Source of the DNA: RGIG7949 sp045628845
GTDB taxonomy: Bacteria; Bacillota; Clostridia; Oscillospirales; Oscillospiraceae
Direction: 5' to 3'
DNA length: 27,111 bases
NCBI GenBank assembly: GCA_045628845.1
Contig: JAZQQE010000034.1
Span: 1 to 27,111, forward strand
The notes beneath the pieces were generated by a model, which had not been told where the DNA came from, made no database searches, and worked only from the letters and a program-made list of their open reading frames with translations. Position numbers and translations under genes: made by a program. Shown here in pieces: positions 1-7,350 of this stretch. Positions within the stretch are counted from its first letter, which is position 1; each line of letters begins with the position of its first letter.

Positions 1-698
1 TCCATCGTGAATTCCGGCGCGGAGGGCTGAGCGCCCGCTATTATCAGCACGAACTCGCCGCGCGGCGGAGTCTGCTCAAAACGGTCGAGCGCGCCCTTTA
101 TCGTCGTGCGGATGACCTCCTCGTTGAGCTTCGTGAGCTCACGTGCAAGGCAGAGCGTCCTGTCGCCCCACGCCTCGAGCATATCCGTCAGCGTGGTGAC
201 GAGCTTGTGCGGCGCTTCATAGAATATCATGGTGCGCTGTTCGTTTTTCAGCTCGTCGAGCCTCTCGAAGCGGCTCTTGCGCGCGACGGAGAGGAAGCCC
301 TCGAATACGAAGCGCCCCGTCGGCATCCCGGAGACGGCGAGCGCGGTTATCGCGGCGCACGGACCGGGGATGGAGATGACGTTTATTCCGTGCTCGGCGC
401 ACAGCCGCACGAGGTCCTCGCCGGGGTCGCTTATGGCCGGCGTGCCCGCGTCCGTCACGAGAGCACAGCTTTCGCCCTCGAGGAGCCTTTCGAGTATGCG
501 CTGACCTCCGCCCGTCTTGTTGTGCTCATGGTAGCTGACGAGCGGCTTTTTTATTTCAAGATAGTTCAGGAGCTTGATGCTGACGCGGGTATCCTCCGCC
601 GCGATGAAATCGACGGACCCGAGCGTCTCCGCATGGCGCCGGCTGATATCGCCGAGATTGCCGAGCGGGGTGGGAACGAGATAGAGAGTACCTGCCAT
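1..698 (-). CDS. rsmI: 16S rRNA (cytidine-1402-2'-O)-methyltransferase RsmI, C-terminus outside the window
   Basis: This enzyme methylates the 2'-O of C1402 in the 16S rRNA decoding centre, using S-adenosylmethionine. I translated the minus strand by hand from the ATG at 698-696. The N-terminus reads MAGTLYLVPTPLGNLGDIS, the hallmark of the family, followed by a region containing AAEDTRVS, VSYHEHNK, TDAGTPAISDPGE and IPGPCAAITAL, all typical of the tetrapyrrole-methylase fold used by RsmI. About 232 residues are visible and the reading frame is still open at base 1, so roughly the last 40-50 residues are missing. A GGAGG lies 5 bases before the start. The gene begins 16 bases after the end of the upstream methyltransferase, so the two are probably one operon; Bacillus has the same order (yabB, then yabC/rsmI nearby). 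Recognition is confident. Confidence 0.95.
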   Translation of the reverse strand, partial: MAGTLYLVPTPLGNLGDISRRHAETLGSVDFIAAEDTRVSIKLLNYLEIKKPLVSYHEHNKTGGGQRILERLLEGESCALVTDAGTPAISDPGEDLVRLCAEHGINVISIPGPCAAITALAVSGMPTGRFVFEGFLSVARKSRFERLDELKNEQRTMIFYEAPHKLVTTLTDMLEAWGDRTLCLARELTKLNEEVIRTTIKGALDRFEQTPPRGEFVLIIAGAQPSAPEFTM

Positions 699-714
699 GT
701 CATCCTCCGTGAGG

Positions 715-1371
715 TCAAGTAATAAGCTGCGGCTTTTCGACAGAAAGCCCCGGCGCACCGCCGCGTACGCCCTCGACGAGAACGAGGGAGGGGGCGGCGT
801 CGTATGATGCGGCGCAGGTCCGGAGCCTCTTCGGCTCTATCCCGGCGGCCGTCATCGCGCAGAGGAGCTCGCTCAGCCGCTCCGGCCTGTATACGGCGCA
901 GAAGCGCCCGCCGAAGCGCAGGATATACGCGGTGCAGGCGCACAGCTCGCCGAGCGTAAGGGAGGCCTCGTCCCTCGCGATGAGCTCGGCTCCGTCAGAC
1001 GGAACGCGCCCTCTTCCGGGAACGAAATAGGGAGGATTGCTTACGGCGAGGTCAAATGAGCCCGCGCTGAAAAGCTCGCGGTAGGCGCGGACGTCGCCGC
1101 ATATTACGTCGCCGGTCATGCCGTTGAGCGCGAGATTCTGCCTGCACAGCTCCGCCGCCGCAGCGGAAATATCGACGGCGCAGGCGTAAGCGCGCGGCGC
1201 GCGGTGCAGCAGCATGAGCGTAATAATACCGCCGCCGCAGCCAAGCTCGCAGAAACGCCTGACACGCCCCATACGGGCGAAATCGCCCAGAAGCATCGAA
1301 TCGGCGCCCGGCTTGAAAACTCCGTCGGCGTGTGAATAGAGCGGACCGCCCTTGAATATCTCCTCAGCCAA
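715..1371 (-). CDS. TrmN6/YabB-type tRNA1(Val) adenine-37 N6-methyltransferase
   Basis: A class I SAM-dependent methyltransferase of 218 residues. The SAM motif CELGCGGG is at residues 41-48 and the N6-adenine catalytic motif NPPY at 112-115. The N-terminal segment (GGPLYSHADGVFKPGADSMLL, residues 8-28) and the C-terminal SLVLVEGVRGG are typical of the YabB/YfiC (TrmN6) group, which methylates A37 of tRNA1(Val) in Escherichia coli. An in-frame ATG exists at 1401, but I choose the TTG at 1371-1369. A GGAGG sits 6 bases upstream of the TTG (1382-1378), while the ATG has no such site and would add ten unusual residues. The gene is directly upstream of rsmI, as yabB is close to yabC in Bacillus. 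The fold is certain; the exact tRNA target is inferred from the family. Confidence 0.85.
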   Translation of the reverse strand: MAEEIFKGGPLYSHADGVFKPGADSMLLGDFARMGRVRRFCELGCGGGIITLMLLHRAPRAYACAVDISAAAAELCRQNLALNGMTGDVICGDVRAYRELFSAGSFDLAVSNPPYFVPGRGRVPSDGAELIARDEASLTLGELCACTAYILRFGGRFCAVYRPERLSELLCAMTAAGIEPKRLRTCAASYDAAPSLVLVEGVRGGAPGLSVEKPQLIT

Positions 1372-1414
1372 ATTGGTCCTCCGGTAAGTATAAAAAGGCA
1401 ATTTGCGGGTATAA

Positions 1415-1449
1415 AGATAAAAGTTCGGAAAAGCTCCGAACTTTTATCT
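1415..1449 (-). terminator. Intrinsic terminator after the ferredoxin gene
   Basis: A perfect 15-bp inverted repeat (1415-1429 with 1435-1449) has a 5-base loop. The core is GTTCGGA/TCCGAAC, flanked by AAAA and TTTT, so it could act in both directions. It lies 12 bases beyond the ferredoxin stop codon and upstream of the TTG-started methyltransferase. Confidence 0.75.
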
Positions 1450-1461
1450 CTCATTGTACCC

Positions 1462-1635
1462 TTATTCGGCAGCAGCGGCTCCGACGGGGCAGTTGGATTC
1501 GCAGGTACCGCACTCGACGCAAGCATCGGCGTCGATCACGTACGCGCCGCCATTTTCGCTGATGCAATCAACGGGGCAATTAGCCTGGCAAGCGCCGCAC
1601 TGCACGCACTTCTCAGGATCGATTTTGTAAGCCAT
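1462..1635 (-). CDS. Small 2[4Fe-4S] ferredoxin
   Basis: A 57-residue bacterial-type ferredoxin, found by reading the minus strand directly. It has two cluster motifs of the form C-x2-C-x2-C-x3-CP: residues 10, 13, 16, 20 (KCVQCGACQANCP) and residues 39, 42, 45, 49 (ACVECGTCESNCP). This is the classic clostridial layout, giving two low-potential clusters with pseudo-twofold symmetry. It is a cytosolic electron carrier, for example for pyruvate:ferredoxin oxidoreductase or hydrogenase; no partner is encoded nearby. The ATG at 1635-1633 has a GGAGG 7 bases upstream. It is transcribed as a short unit divergent from clpC and ended by the hairpin at 1415-1449. An extra Cys at position 24 (PVDC) is not part of the standard set. 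Identification is very secure. Confidence 0.96.
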   Translation of the reverse strand: MAYKIDPEKCVQCGACQANCPVDCISENGGAYVIDADACVECGTCESNCPVGAAAAE

Positions 1636-1824
1636 TTTACAACCTCCGTAAATTGTATTTACAAGTCATTTTAACATACATTTAAGAAAATGCAAATGAA
1701 ATATTATTTGAAAAGAGCATTTTTCGCCGGATTCCGCGCTCTTTCGCGCCTATGCCGCGTTATCCTCAAAGTTGAAGATAAATCTTTGCCCGTGATATTT
1801 GCGGGGAAAAACGGAGGCTGCGTT

Positions 1825-4062
1825 ATGAAATACGAGGAAAAACTGACGGAGCCGGCGCGCCGCGTACTGCGCGAGGCATACAGCGCGGCGGAGGAACTCG
1901 GCCACTCGTACGTCGGGAGCGAGCACCTGCTCATCGGGCTGACGCGGGAAAAGCGATCCGCCGCGGCAAAGCTCCTCGCCGAGTACGACGTGGATGCCGA
2001 GCGTGTCATGCTGCTCGTAAGGAGCAGCGTCGGAGCGGGCTCGTGCGGAAGGCCGCCCGTTCAGGGCCTGAGCGAGAACGGCCGCAGGATAATCGAGAGG
2101 GGAGCGCTCGAGGCGGCGCGACGCGGGCGCATAAGCGTGGGCACGGACCATCTGCTCCTCGGTATGCTCCGCGAATACGGCTGCTCCGCAGTCAGACTGC
2201 TGACGGCCGCGGGGGCTGACGTGAATGCCATGTGCAGCCGCCTTGCCCTCGGGGACGCGCAGGAGGTCGCTCCCGCTCCGGCAAAGCCGCGCGTCGAGAC
2301 CCGTACGCTCGACAGATATGGCACGGACCTCACGCTCAGGGCGCAGAGGGGACTGCTCGACCCCGTCGTCGGACGCGATGAGGAGATAGGCAGGGTCATG
2401 CAGATACTCTGCCGCCGCATGAAGAACAATCCCGTGCTGACGGGCGATCCGGGAGTCGGCAAAACTGCGATAGTGGAGGGGCTCGCTCAGCGCCTCGTCT
2501 GCGGCGACGCTCCGCGCGAGCTCTCGGAAATGCGCATCGTCTCAGTCGACCTCGCCGCGATGATAGCGGGCACGAAATACCGAGGCGATTTCGAGGAGCG
2601 CCTGCGCAGCGCGGTAGAAGACGCCGAGCGTGCTGAAAAAGTCGTCCTCTTCATAGATGAGCTCCATACGCTCATCGGCGCGGGCTCTGCCGAGGGTGCG
2701 ATAGACGCCGCGAATATCCTCAAGCCTGCGCTCGGGCGCGGCGCGATAAGGCTCATCGGCGCAACGACGGCGCATGAATATTCATCCGGACTCGAACGCG
2801 ACCCCGCTCTCGCGAGGCGCTTTGCAAAAATAGAGGTGCGCGAGCCCGACAGGGCGACGGCCCTCGAGATACTTCGCGCCCTGCGCCCAAACTACGAGGC
2901 GCACCACAGACTCGCCATCGAGGACGATGCGCTCTCTGCCGCGGTCGACTTCTCCGTCCGCTATATGCCGGAGCGCTTTTTGCCCGACAAGGCGATAGAC
3001 CTCATAGACGAGGCCGCCGCGGCTGTCCGCATACGCGCTCTTTCGGGCGAAAGTGCCGAGAGCATAAGCGGAGCCGATATAGCCGCCGTGACGGAAGCCG
3101 TGACCGGCATCCCGGTCAGGCAGAGCGGAGAGCGCGCGTCCGAGAAAGTCAGGGCGGCGCTCGGGAAAAGACTCGTAGGGCAGTCTGCCGCCGCGGAAAG
3201 CGTACTGAAAGCGCTCGCAAGGGCTGAATGCGGACTGCGAGACCCGGCGCGTCCCGTGGCTTCGTTCCTGTTTATAGGGCCGAGCGGCGTCGGGAAGACG
3301 GAGGCTGCGCGCGCCGTTGCCGAGGGCCTTTTCGGGGATGAAAAGTCTCTCATACGGCTCGATATGTCGGAATATTCGGAAAAGCACTCCGTGTCGCGCC
3401 TCATAGGCTCGCCGCCCGGATACGTCGGCTCCGAAAACGGAGGCTGGCTCGTCGAGCAAATACGCCGCAGACCCTACTGCGTAGTGCTCTTCGACGAGCT
3501 TGAAAAGGCCTGCACGGAGGTCTTCGACCTGCTCCTCCAGATGCTTGAGGACGGTTGCATCACGGATACGCTCGGCCGCCGCGCCGATTTACGCAACGCC
3601 CTTATCATAATGACCTCCAACCTCGGAGCGGATTCGTCGGAGGGCGCGATAGGCTTCAGCGGGACGAGCTCCGCCGAGCGCTCGGAAAAGCTCGCCCGAG
3701 AGAGGGAGGAGCGCGCCGTGAAGAGCGCCCTTCGCCCCGAGCTCATCGGCAGGATAGACGAGACCGTGCATTTCAGGCCGCTTTCGGCGGACGACCTTCG
3801 CGCCATAGCGCGCCGCATGGCGGAGGCAGTCTCCGCCCGCCTCGCAGAGCGCGGCATCGCGCTTGAGGTACCGGACGAAGTCCTTTCCGCCGCCGCAGAG
3901 CGCTGTGCCCGTGAAAAGGGCGCACGCGGACTGCGCACGGAGCTGCGCAGACTCGTTGAGGATCCGGTCTGTGCCGCCATCGCTTCGGGGGAGGCCCGCC
4001 CGGGAGAAACTCTGACCGTTCTTCCGGACGGAACGGTAAAAAACGCCGCATTACTTTCGTGA
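1825..4062 (+). CDS. clpC: ClpC/ClpA-type AAA+ unfoldase without the middle domain
   Basis: A Hsp100 ATPase that unfolds proteins and feeds them to ClpP. The chosen start (ATG 1825, GGAGG 9 bases upstream) gives 745 residues; longer frames back to 1690 lack a ribosome site and look unlike the family. Two Clp_N repeats occupy about 1-145. AAA1 has Walker A GDPGVGKT (207-214) and Walker B VVLFIDEL (273-280). AAA2 has Walker A GPSGVGKT (485-492) and Walker B VVLFDELE (553-560). An IGF tripeptide (609-611) matches the ClpP-docking loop. Between RFLPDKAIDLIDEA (384-397) and ADIAAVTEAVTGIPV (417-431) only about 20 residues remain. Bacillus ClpC carries an M-domain coiled coil there, so the architecture is ClpA-like although the sequence looks ClpC-like. 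No ctsR, mcsA or mcsB is adjacent. The gene is its own unit, with a hairpin overlapping the stop. Confidence 0.93.
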   Translation: MKYEEKLTEPARRVLREAYSAAEELGHSYVGSEHLLIGLTREKRSAAAKLLAEYDVDAERVMLLVRSSVGAGSCGRPPVQGLSENGRRIIERGALEAARRGRISVGTDHLLLGMLREYGCSAVRLLTAAGADVNAMCSRLALGDAQEVAPAPAKPRVETRTLDRYGTDLTLRAQRGLLDPVVGRDEEIGRVMQILCRRMKNNPVLTGDPGVGKTAIVEGLAQRLVCGDAPRELSEMRIVSVDLAAMIAGTKYRGDFEERLRSAVEDAERAEKVVLFIDELHTLIGAGSAEGAIDAANILKPALGRGAIRLIGATTAHEYSSGLERDPALARRFAKIEVREPDRATALEILRALRPNYEAHHRLAIEDDALSAAVDFSVRYMPERFLPDKAIDLIDEAAAAVRIRALSGESAESISGADIAAVTEAVTGIPVRQSGERASEKVRAALGKRLVGQSAAAESVLKALARAECGLRDPARPVASFLFIGPSGVGKTEAARAVAEGLFGDEKSLIRLDMSEYSEKHSVSRLIGSPPGYVGSENGGWLVEQIRRRPYCVVLFDELEKACTEVFDLLLQMLEDGCITDTLGRRADLRNALIIMTSNLGADSSEGAIGFSGTSSAERSEKLAREREERAVKSALRPELIGRIDETVHFRPLSADDLRAIARRMAEAVSARLAERGIALEVPDEVLSAAAERCAREKGARGLRTELRRLVEDPVCAAIASGEARPGETLTVLPDGTVKNAALLS

Positions 4063-4075
4063 TGGGCGTTTTTAC
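4036..4075 (+). terminator. Terminator overlapping the clpC stop codon
   Basis: GTAAAAAACGCC (4036-4047) pairs with GGCGTTTTTAC (4065-4075), with one bulged A. The A-tract and T-tract are part of the stem. The left arm encodes the last residues of ClpC and the TGA (4060-4062) lies in the loop. Confidence 0.7.
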
Positions 4076-4115
4076 ATACGGGAGCGGAATTTCACCCGGG
4101 TACTGATAATAAATC

Positions 4116-4143
4116 TTGACATATTCATAACGTGGTATACAAT
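4116..4143 (+). promoter_or_regulatory. Sigma-A promoter of the rpe-recR-rnj-glnN-comEB operon
   Basis: TTGACA (4116-4121), a 16-base spacer, then TACAAT (4138-4143), in an AT-rich stretch just after the clpC terminator. Transcription would start near 4150, leaving a leader of about 215 bases before rpe. Confidence 0.75.
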
Positions 4144-4149
4144 ATATAT

Positions 4150-4363
4150 GTATTTTTGTAAGCTGGCCTATTATACGGACTGACGGTAACACACAGCGGG
4201 GCCGCAGAAGGAAACTGCGGCCCCTATCGAAAAGACGGAGTGCGCGCCCCGTCTGAACGCTGCCGCAGGTCCGGCGCCGGTCGGCAGCAAGACATTATAT
4301 GTACCCTGCGGGCGGCCCGCCACAGAAACGGTGCCGCGCGCGGCTCCACGGAGGAACAGAGAA
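4150..4363 (+). promoter_or_regulatory. Long hairpin-rich 5' leader of the rpe operon, candidate structured RNA
   Basis: No gene fits between the promoter and rpe. The RNA can form several compact hairpins. The first is a perfect 10-bp stem GGGGCCGCAG/CTGCGGCCCC (4198-4207 with 4215-4224, loop AAGGAAA). The second is AGACGG/CCGTCT (4233-4238 with 4249-4254). The third is GCTGCCG/CGGCAGC (4259-4265 with 4282-4288) with an inner CCGG palindrome. GC-rich palindromes also occur near 4308-4320 and 4332-4346. None is followed by a U-run, so these are not ordinary terminators. I looked for SRP RNA, 6S, T-box and common riboswitch signatures and recognised none. A regulatory role is inference. Confidence 0.35.
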
Positions 4364-5053
4364 ATGATGAAGATCGCCCCGTCCATTCTGTCTGCAGATT
4401 TTGCCAGACTCGGAGATGATATAGAGGACGTCCGCCGCGGCGGCGCGGACTACCTGCACTTTGACGTCATGGACGGCGCGTTCGTGCCGAATATCTCGAT
4501 AGGCATCCCCGTACTCGCCTCCGTCCGCAAGGCGACGGACATGATTCTCGACGTGCACCTCATGATAGAAAAGCCCGTGCGCTACGTCGAGACCTTCGCC
4601 GAAAACGGAGCCGATATAATAAACGTACACGTCGAATCCGACACTCCCGATAACATACGTGCCGCGGTCGATAAGATAATAGCCTGCGGTAAGATCCCGG
4701 CCGTCACGATAAAGCCGCGCACGCCGGCTGAGGCTGTGCTCCCGTATCTTGACGACGTGAAGCTCGTGCTCGTGATGACGGTCGAGCCCGGCTTCGGCGG
4801 GCAGTCCTTCATGGCGGATATGCTCGGCAAGATCAGCACGATCCGTTCCTGGATAGCGGAAAGAGGACTCGACTGCGAGCTCGAGGTCGACGGCGGGATA
4901 AATCCGGATACCGTGCGTCTCGCGGCCGAAGCGGGGGCCGACGTCTTCGTCGCCGGGAGCGACGTTTTCAAGGCCGCCGACAGGGGAGAGAGGATAGCTC
5001 TTCTCAGAAGGAATGCGGAGGAAGCCGCGCAGACTGCCGCGGCGGTGAAGTGA
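4364..5053 (+). CDS. rpe: Ribulose-phosphate 3-epimerase
   Basis: Interconverts D-ribulose 5-phosphate and D-xylulose 5-phosphate in the pentose phosphate pathway; a cytosolic (beta/alpha)8 barrel with a bound metal. The 229 residues start IAPSILSADF (4-13) and contain HFDVMDG (32-38, metal-binding His and catalytic Asp), DVHLMI, a VEPGFGGQ phosphate loop and EVDGGI, where the second catalytic Asp lies. Length and motifs are standard. Of the candidate starts, ATG 4364 has GGAGG 9 bases upstream; an in-frame GTG at 4331 would add only unlikely leader residues. It is the first gene of a five-gene operon, and recR begins one base after its stop. In many Firmicutes rpe follows rsgA and prkC; that context is absent here. 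Confidence 0.96.
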   Translation: MMKIAPSILSADFARLGDDIEDVRRGGADYLHFDVMDGAFVPNISIGIPVLASVRKATDMILDVHLMIEKPVRYVETFAENGADIINVHVESDTPDNIRAAVDKIIACGKIPAVTIKPRTPAEAVLPYLDDVKLVLVMTVEPGFGGQSFMADMLGKISTIRSWIAERGLDCELEVDGGINPDTVRLAAEAGADVFVAGSDVFKAADRGERIALLRRNAEEAAQTAAAVK

Positions 5054-5054
5054 T

Positions 5055-5654
5055 ATGAACGTTTTTCCCAGACCGCTCGAGGTCCTCGTCGAAAAATTCG
5101 CCTCTCTGCCCGGAGTAGGCTCGAAGTCTGCGCAGAGAATGGCGTTTTACGTTCTCGGACTGTCCGACGCGGAGGCAACGGCGTTCGCCGACGCCATCCG
5201 TGAGGCGAAGCGTACCGTGCACCGCTGCTCCGTGTGTCAGAACCTGACCGACGCCGAGGTCTGCCCCATATGCTCCGGGACACGCCGTGACGAGACGGTA
5301 ATATGCGTCGTGACTGACCCGAAGGACGTCGTCGCGATGGAGCGCGGCAGGGAATATAACGGGCTTTACCACGTTCTTCACGGCGTGCTTTCACCCATGA
5401 ACCACGTCGGGCCGGATGACATCACCGTAAAGGAGCTGCTCAGACGCCTTGCCGACGGGACGGTGAAGGAGGTCATCATGGCGACGAACCCGGATACCGA
5501 GGGCGAGGCGACTGCGATGTATATCTCGCGCCTCATCAAGCCTCTCGGGGTCAAAGTGACAAGAATAGCCTACGGTATCCCCGTGGGCAGCAACCTCGAA
5601 TTTGCCGACGATGCGACGCTTTTCCGCGCCATCGAAGGCAGGAGGGAAATGTAA
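5055..5654 (+). CDS. recR: Recombination mediator protein RecR
   Basis: RecR works with RecO (and RecF) to load RecA on SSB-coated single-stranded DNA during gap and break repair. The 199 residues match the family length. A helix-hairpin-helix segment (LPGVGSKSAQRMAF, about 18-31) is followed by a C4 zinc finger (Cys 58, 61, 70, 73). A Toprim domain starts at VICVVTDPKDVVAME (82-96), and a C-terminal segment contains ATNPDTEGEATAMYI. The start lies one base after the rpe stop, so translation is probably coupled; no strong independent ribosome site is visible. In Bacillus recR is next to dnaX and yaaK. Here it sits between rpe and RNase J, so the local order has been rearranged. Confidence 0.97.
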   Translation: MNVFPRPLEVLVEKFASLPGVGSKSAQRMAFYVLGLSDAEATAFADAIREAKRTVHRCSVCQNLTDAEVCPICSGTRRDETVICVVTDPKDVVAMERGREYNGLYHVLHGVLSPMNHVGPDDITVKELLRRLADGTVKEVIMATNPDTEGEATAMYISRLIKPLGVKVTRIAYGIPVGSNLEFADDATLFRAIEGRREM

Positions 5655-5675
5655 GACTTCAAAAAGGAGAACAAA

Positions 5676-7337
5676 ATGGCAGAAAAATTGAGAGTAACGT
5701 CTCTCGGCGGCCTCAATGAGGTCGGAAAAAATCTGACCGTATATGAGTATAAGGGCGACATGATCATCGTCGACTGCGGCCTCGGCTTCCCCGACGGCGA
5801 GATGTACGGCGTAGACGTTGTGATCCCCAATACAGCGTATATTTCGCGCAACAGGGAAAAGCTGCGCGCCATAATCCTCACCCATGGGCACGAGGATCAC
5901 ATCGGCGCCCTGCCCTATGTGCTTCAGGATATCAACGCGCCCATCTACGCAACGCCAATGACGGCGGGCCTCGTCAAGCTCAAGCTCGAGGAGGCCAAGC
6001 TCATGGATATCGCCGACATCAGGATAATGGAGCCCGGCAAGAGCTTCAAGGCGGGCCTTTTCAATATCGAGCCCATCCACGTAAACCACAGCATATCCGG
6101 CGCCGTCGCCCTCGCGATAGGTACTCCGGTCGGAACGGTCATCCACACGGGTGACTTCAAGATAGACACGACGCCCATAAACTCCGAGATGACCGATCTC
6201 ACGAGATTCGGCGAGCTCGGCAGAAAAGGCGTCCTGCTCATGCTCGCAGACTCCACCAACGCCGAGCACAGCGGTTTTTCGCCCTCGGAGAGGACGGTCG
6301 GCCGCAGGCTGAAAAAGCTGTTCGAGGAGTGCGACAAGCGCGTCATCGTGACGACGTTTGCGTCCAACGTGCCGAGGATACAGCAGATAATCGAGGCGGC
6401 CGCCGCATGCGGGCGCAAGGTCAGCGTGACCGGGCGGAGCATGGAGAACATGCTGAAGGTCGCGCAGGAGCTCGGATATATCGAGATACCGCCCAACACG
6501 CTCGTTGAGCTCAGCCAGCTCAAAAACCTCCCGGCGGAAAAGGTCTGCGTCATAACGACGGGCAGTCAGGGCGAGAGCATGTCCGCGCTGTACCGCATGG
6601 CGGTCTCCGGGCACAAGTATATCGACATCAACTCCCGCGACCGCGTGATAATTTCCGCGTCCGCCGTCCCGGGAAATGAAAAGACGGTCAGCCGCATAAT
6701 CAACGAGCTTCTCAGCCGCGGCGCGGAGGTGCTCTACCGCTCCGTGGACAGCGAGCTCCACGTCTCCGGTCACGGCTGTCAGGAGGAGATGAAGATGCTC
6801 CTCGCGCTCGTCAAGCCCAAGTTCTTCATGCCCGTGCACGGCGAGCAGCGCCATCTGCGCGCGCACGCCGGCATAGCGGCGGAGATGGGCATCCCGCCGG
6901 AGAATATCATCATTTCGGATATAGGGAAGACCGTCGAGGTCACGAAAAAGAGCATCAGATTCGGCCAGACCATCCCCTCCGGCCGCGTCCTCGTGGACGG
7001 GACGGGAATGGGAGACGTCGGAAGCGTCGTACTGCGCGACAGGCAGCATCTCGCACAGGACGGCATGATAGCCGTCGTCCTCAGCCTCAACAGCGAGGAC
7101 AACAGCCTCCTTTCCGGACCCGACATCATCAGTCGCGGCTTCGTCTACGTCAAGGAGTCCGGCGACCTGATGAACGAGATGAAGACCATCGTCGTCGAGA
7201 CGCTCGACGCGTGCAGCAGAAACGATATAAACGACTGGGCAACCATAAAGACCTCCATAAAGACGGCGCTTTCGTCCTACATCAATAAGACGACGAGGCG
7301 AAGCCCGATGATATTGCCCGTTATAATGGAGATATAG
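5676..7337 (+). CDS. rnj: Ribonuclease J
   Basis: A metallo-beta-lactamase/beta-CASP ribonuclease with endo- and 5'-to-3' exonuclease activity, central to mRNA turnover and rRNA maturation in Firmicutes. The 553 residues open with LRVTSLGGLNEVGKNL and carry the metal motif HGHEDH at 70-75. Later signatures are VNHSISGA, IHTGDFKID, LMLADSTNAE, TTFASNVPRIQQI (beta-CASP), TTGSQGE, and SELHVSGHGCQEE plus FMPVHGEQRH in the C-terminal part. AGGAG lies 6 bases before the ATG. Only one rnj is visible here; Bacillus has two paralogues (J1, J2) and I cannot assign which this is. glnN begins 13 bases after its stop, so both are on one transcript. Confidence 0.97.
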   Translation: MAEKLRVTSLGGLNEVGKNLTVYEYKGDMIIVDCGLGFPDGEMYGVDVVIPNTAYISRNREKLRAIILTHGHEDHIGALPYVLQDINAPIYATPMTAGLVKLKLEEAKLMDIADIRIMEPGKSFKAGLFNIEPIHVNHSISGAVALAIGTPVGTVIHTGDFKIDTTPINSEMTDLTRFGELGRKGVLLMLADSTNAEHSGFSPSERTVGRRLKKLFEECDKRVIVTTFASNVPRIQQIIEAAAACGRKVSVTGRSMENMLKVAQELGYIEIPPNTLVELSQLKNLPAEKVCVITTGSQGESMSALYRMAVSGHKYIDINSRDRVIISASAVPGNEKTVSRIINELLSRGAEVLYRSVDSELHVSGHGCQEEMKMLLALVKPKFFMPVHGEQRHLRAHAGIAAEMGIPPENIIISDIGKTVEVTKKSIRFGQTIPSGRVLVDGTGMGDVGSVVLRDRQHLAQDGMIAVVLSLNSEDNSLLSGPDIISRGFVYVKESGDLMNEMKTIVVETLDACSRNDINDWATIKTSIKTALSSYINKTTRRSPMILPVIMEI

Positions 7338-7350
7338 GGAGCAGATAAAG

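Noticed and set aside
1636..1824. Ferredoxin and clpC promoters, and CtsR operators for clpC
   Set aside because: The stretch is AT-rich and divergent, but I could not find a -35/-10 pair good enough to call, nor the tandem GGTCAAA heptads expected for CtsR.
4144..4363. SRP RNA, 6S RNA or T-box in the rpe leader
   Set aside because: recR neighbours SRP RNA in Bacillus, so I checked. The conserved GGAAGGAAGCAG-type SRP loop, the 6S bubble and the T-box UGGGUACC-type motifs are not present; AAGGAAA in a simple 10-bp hairpin is not enough.
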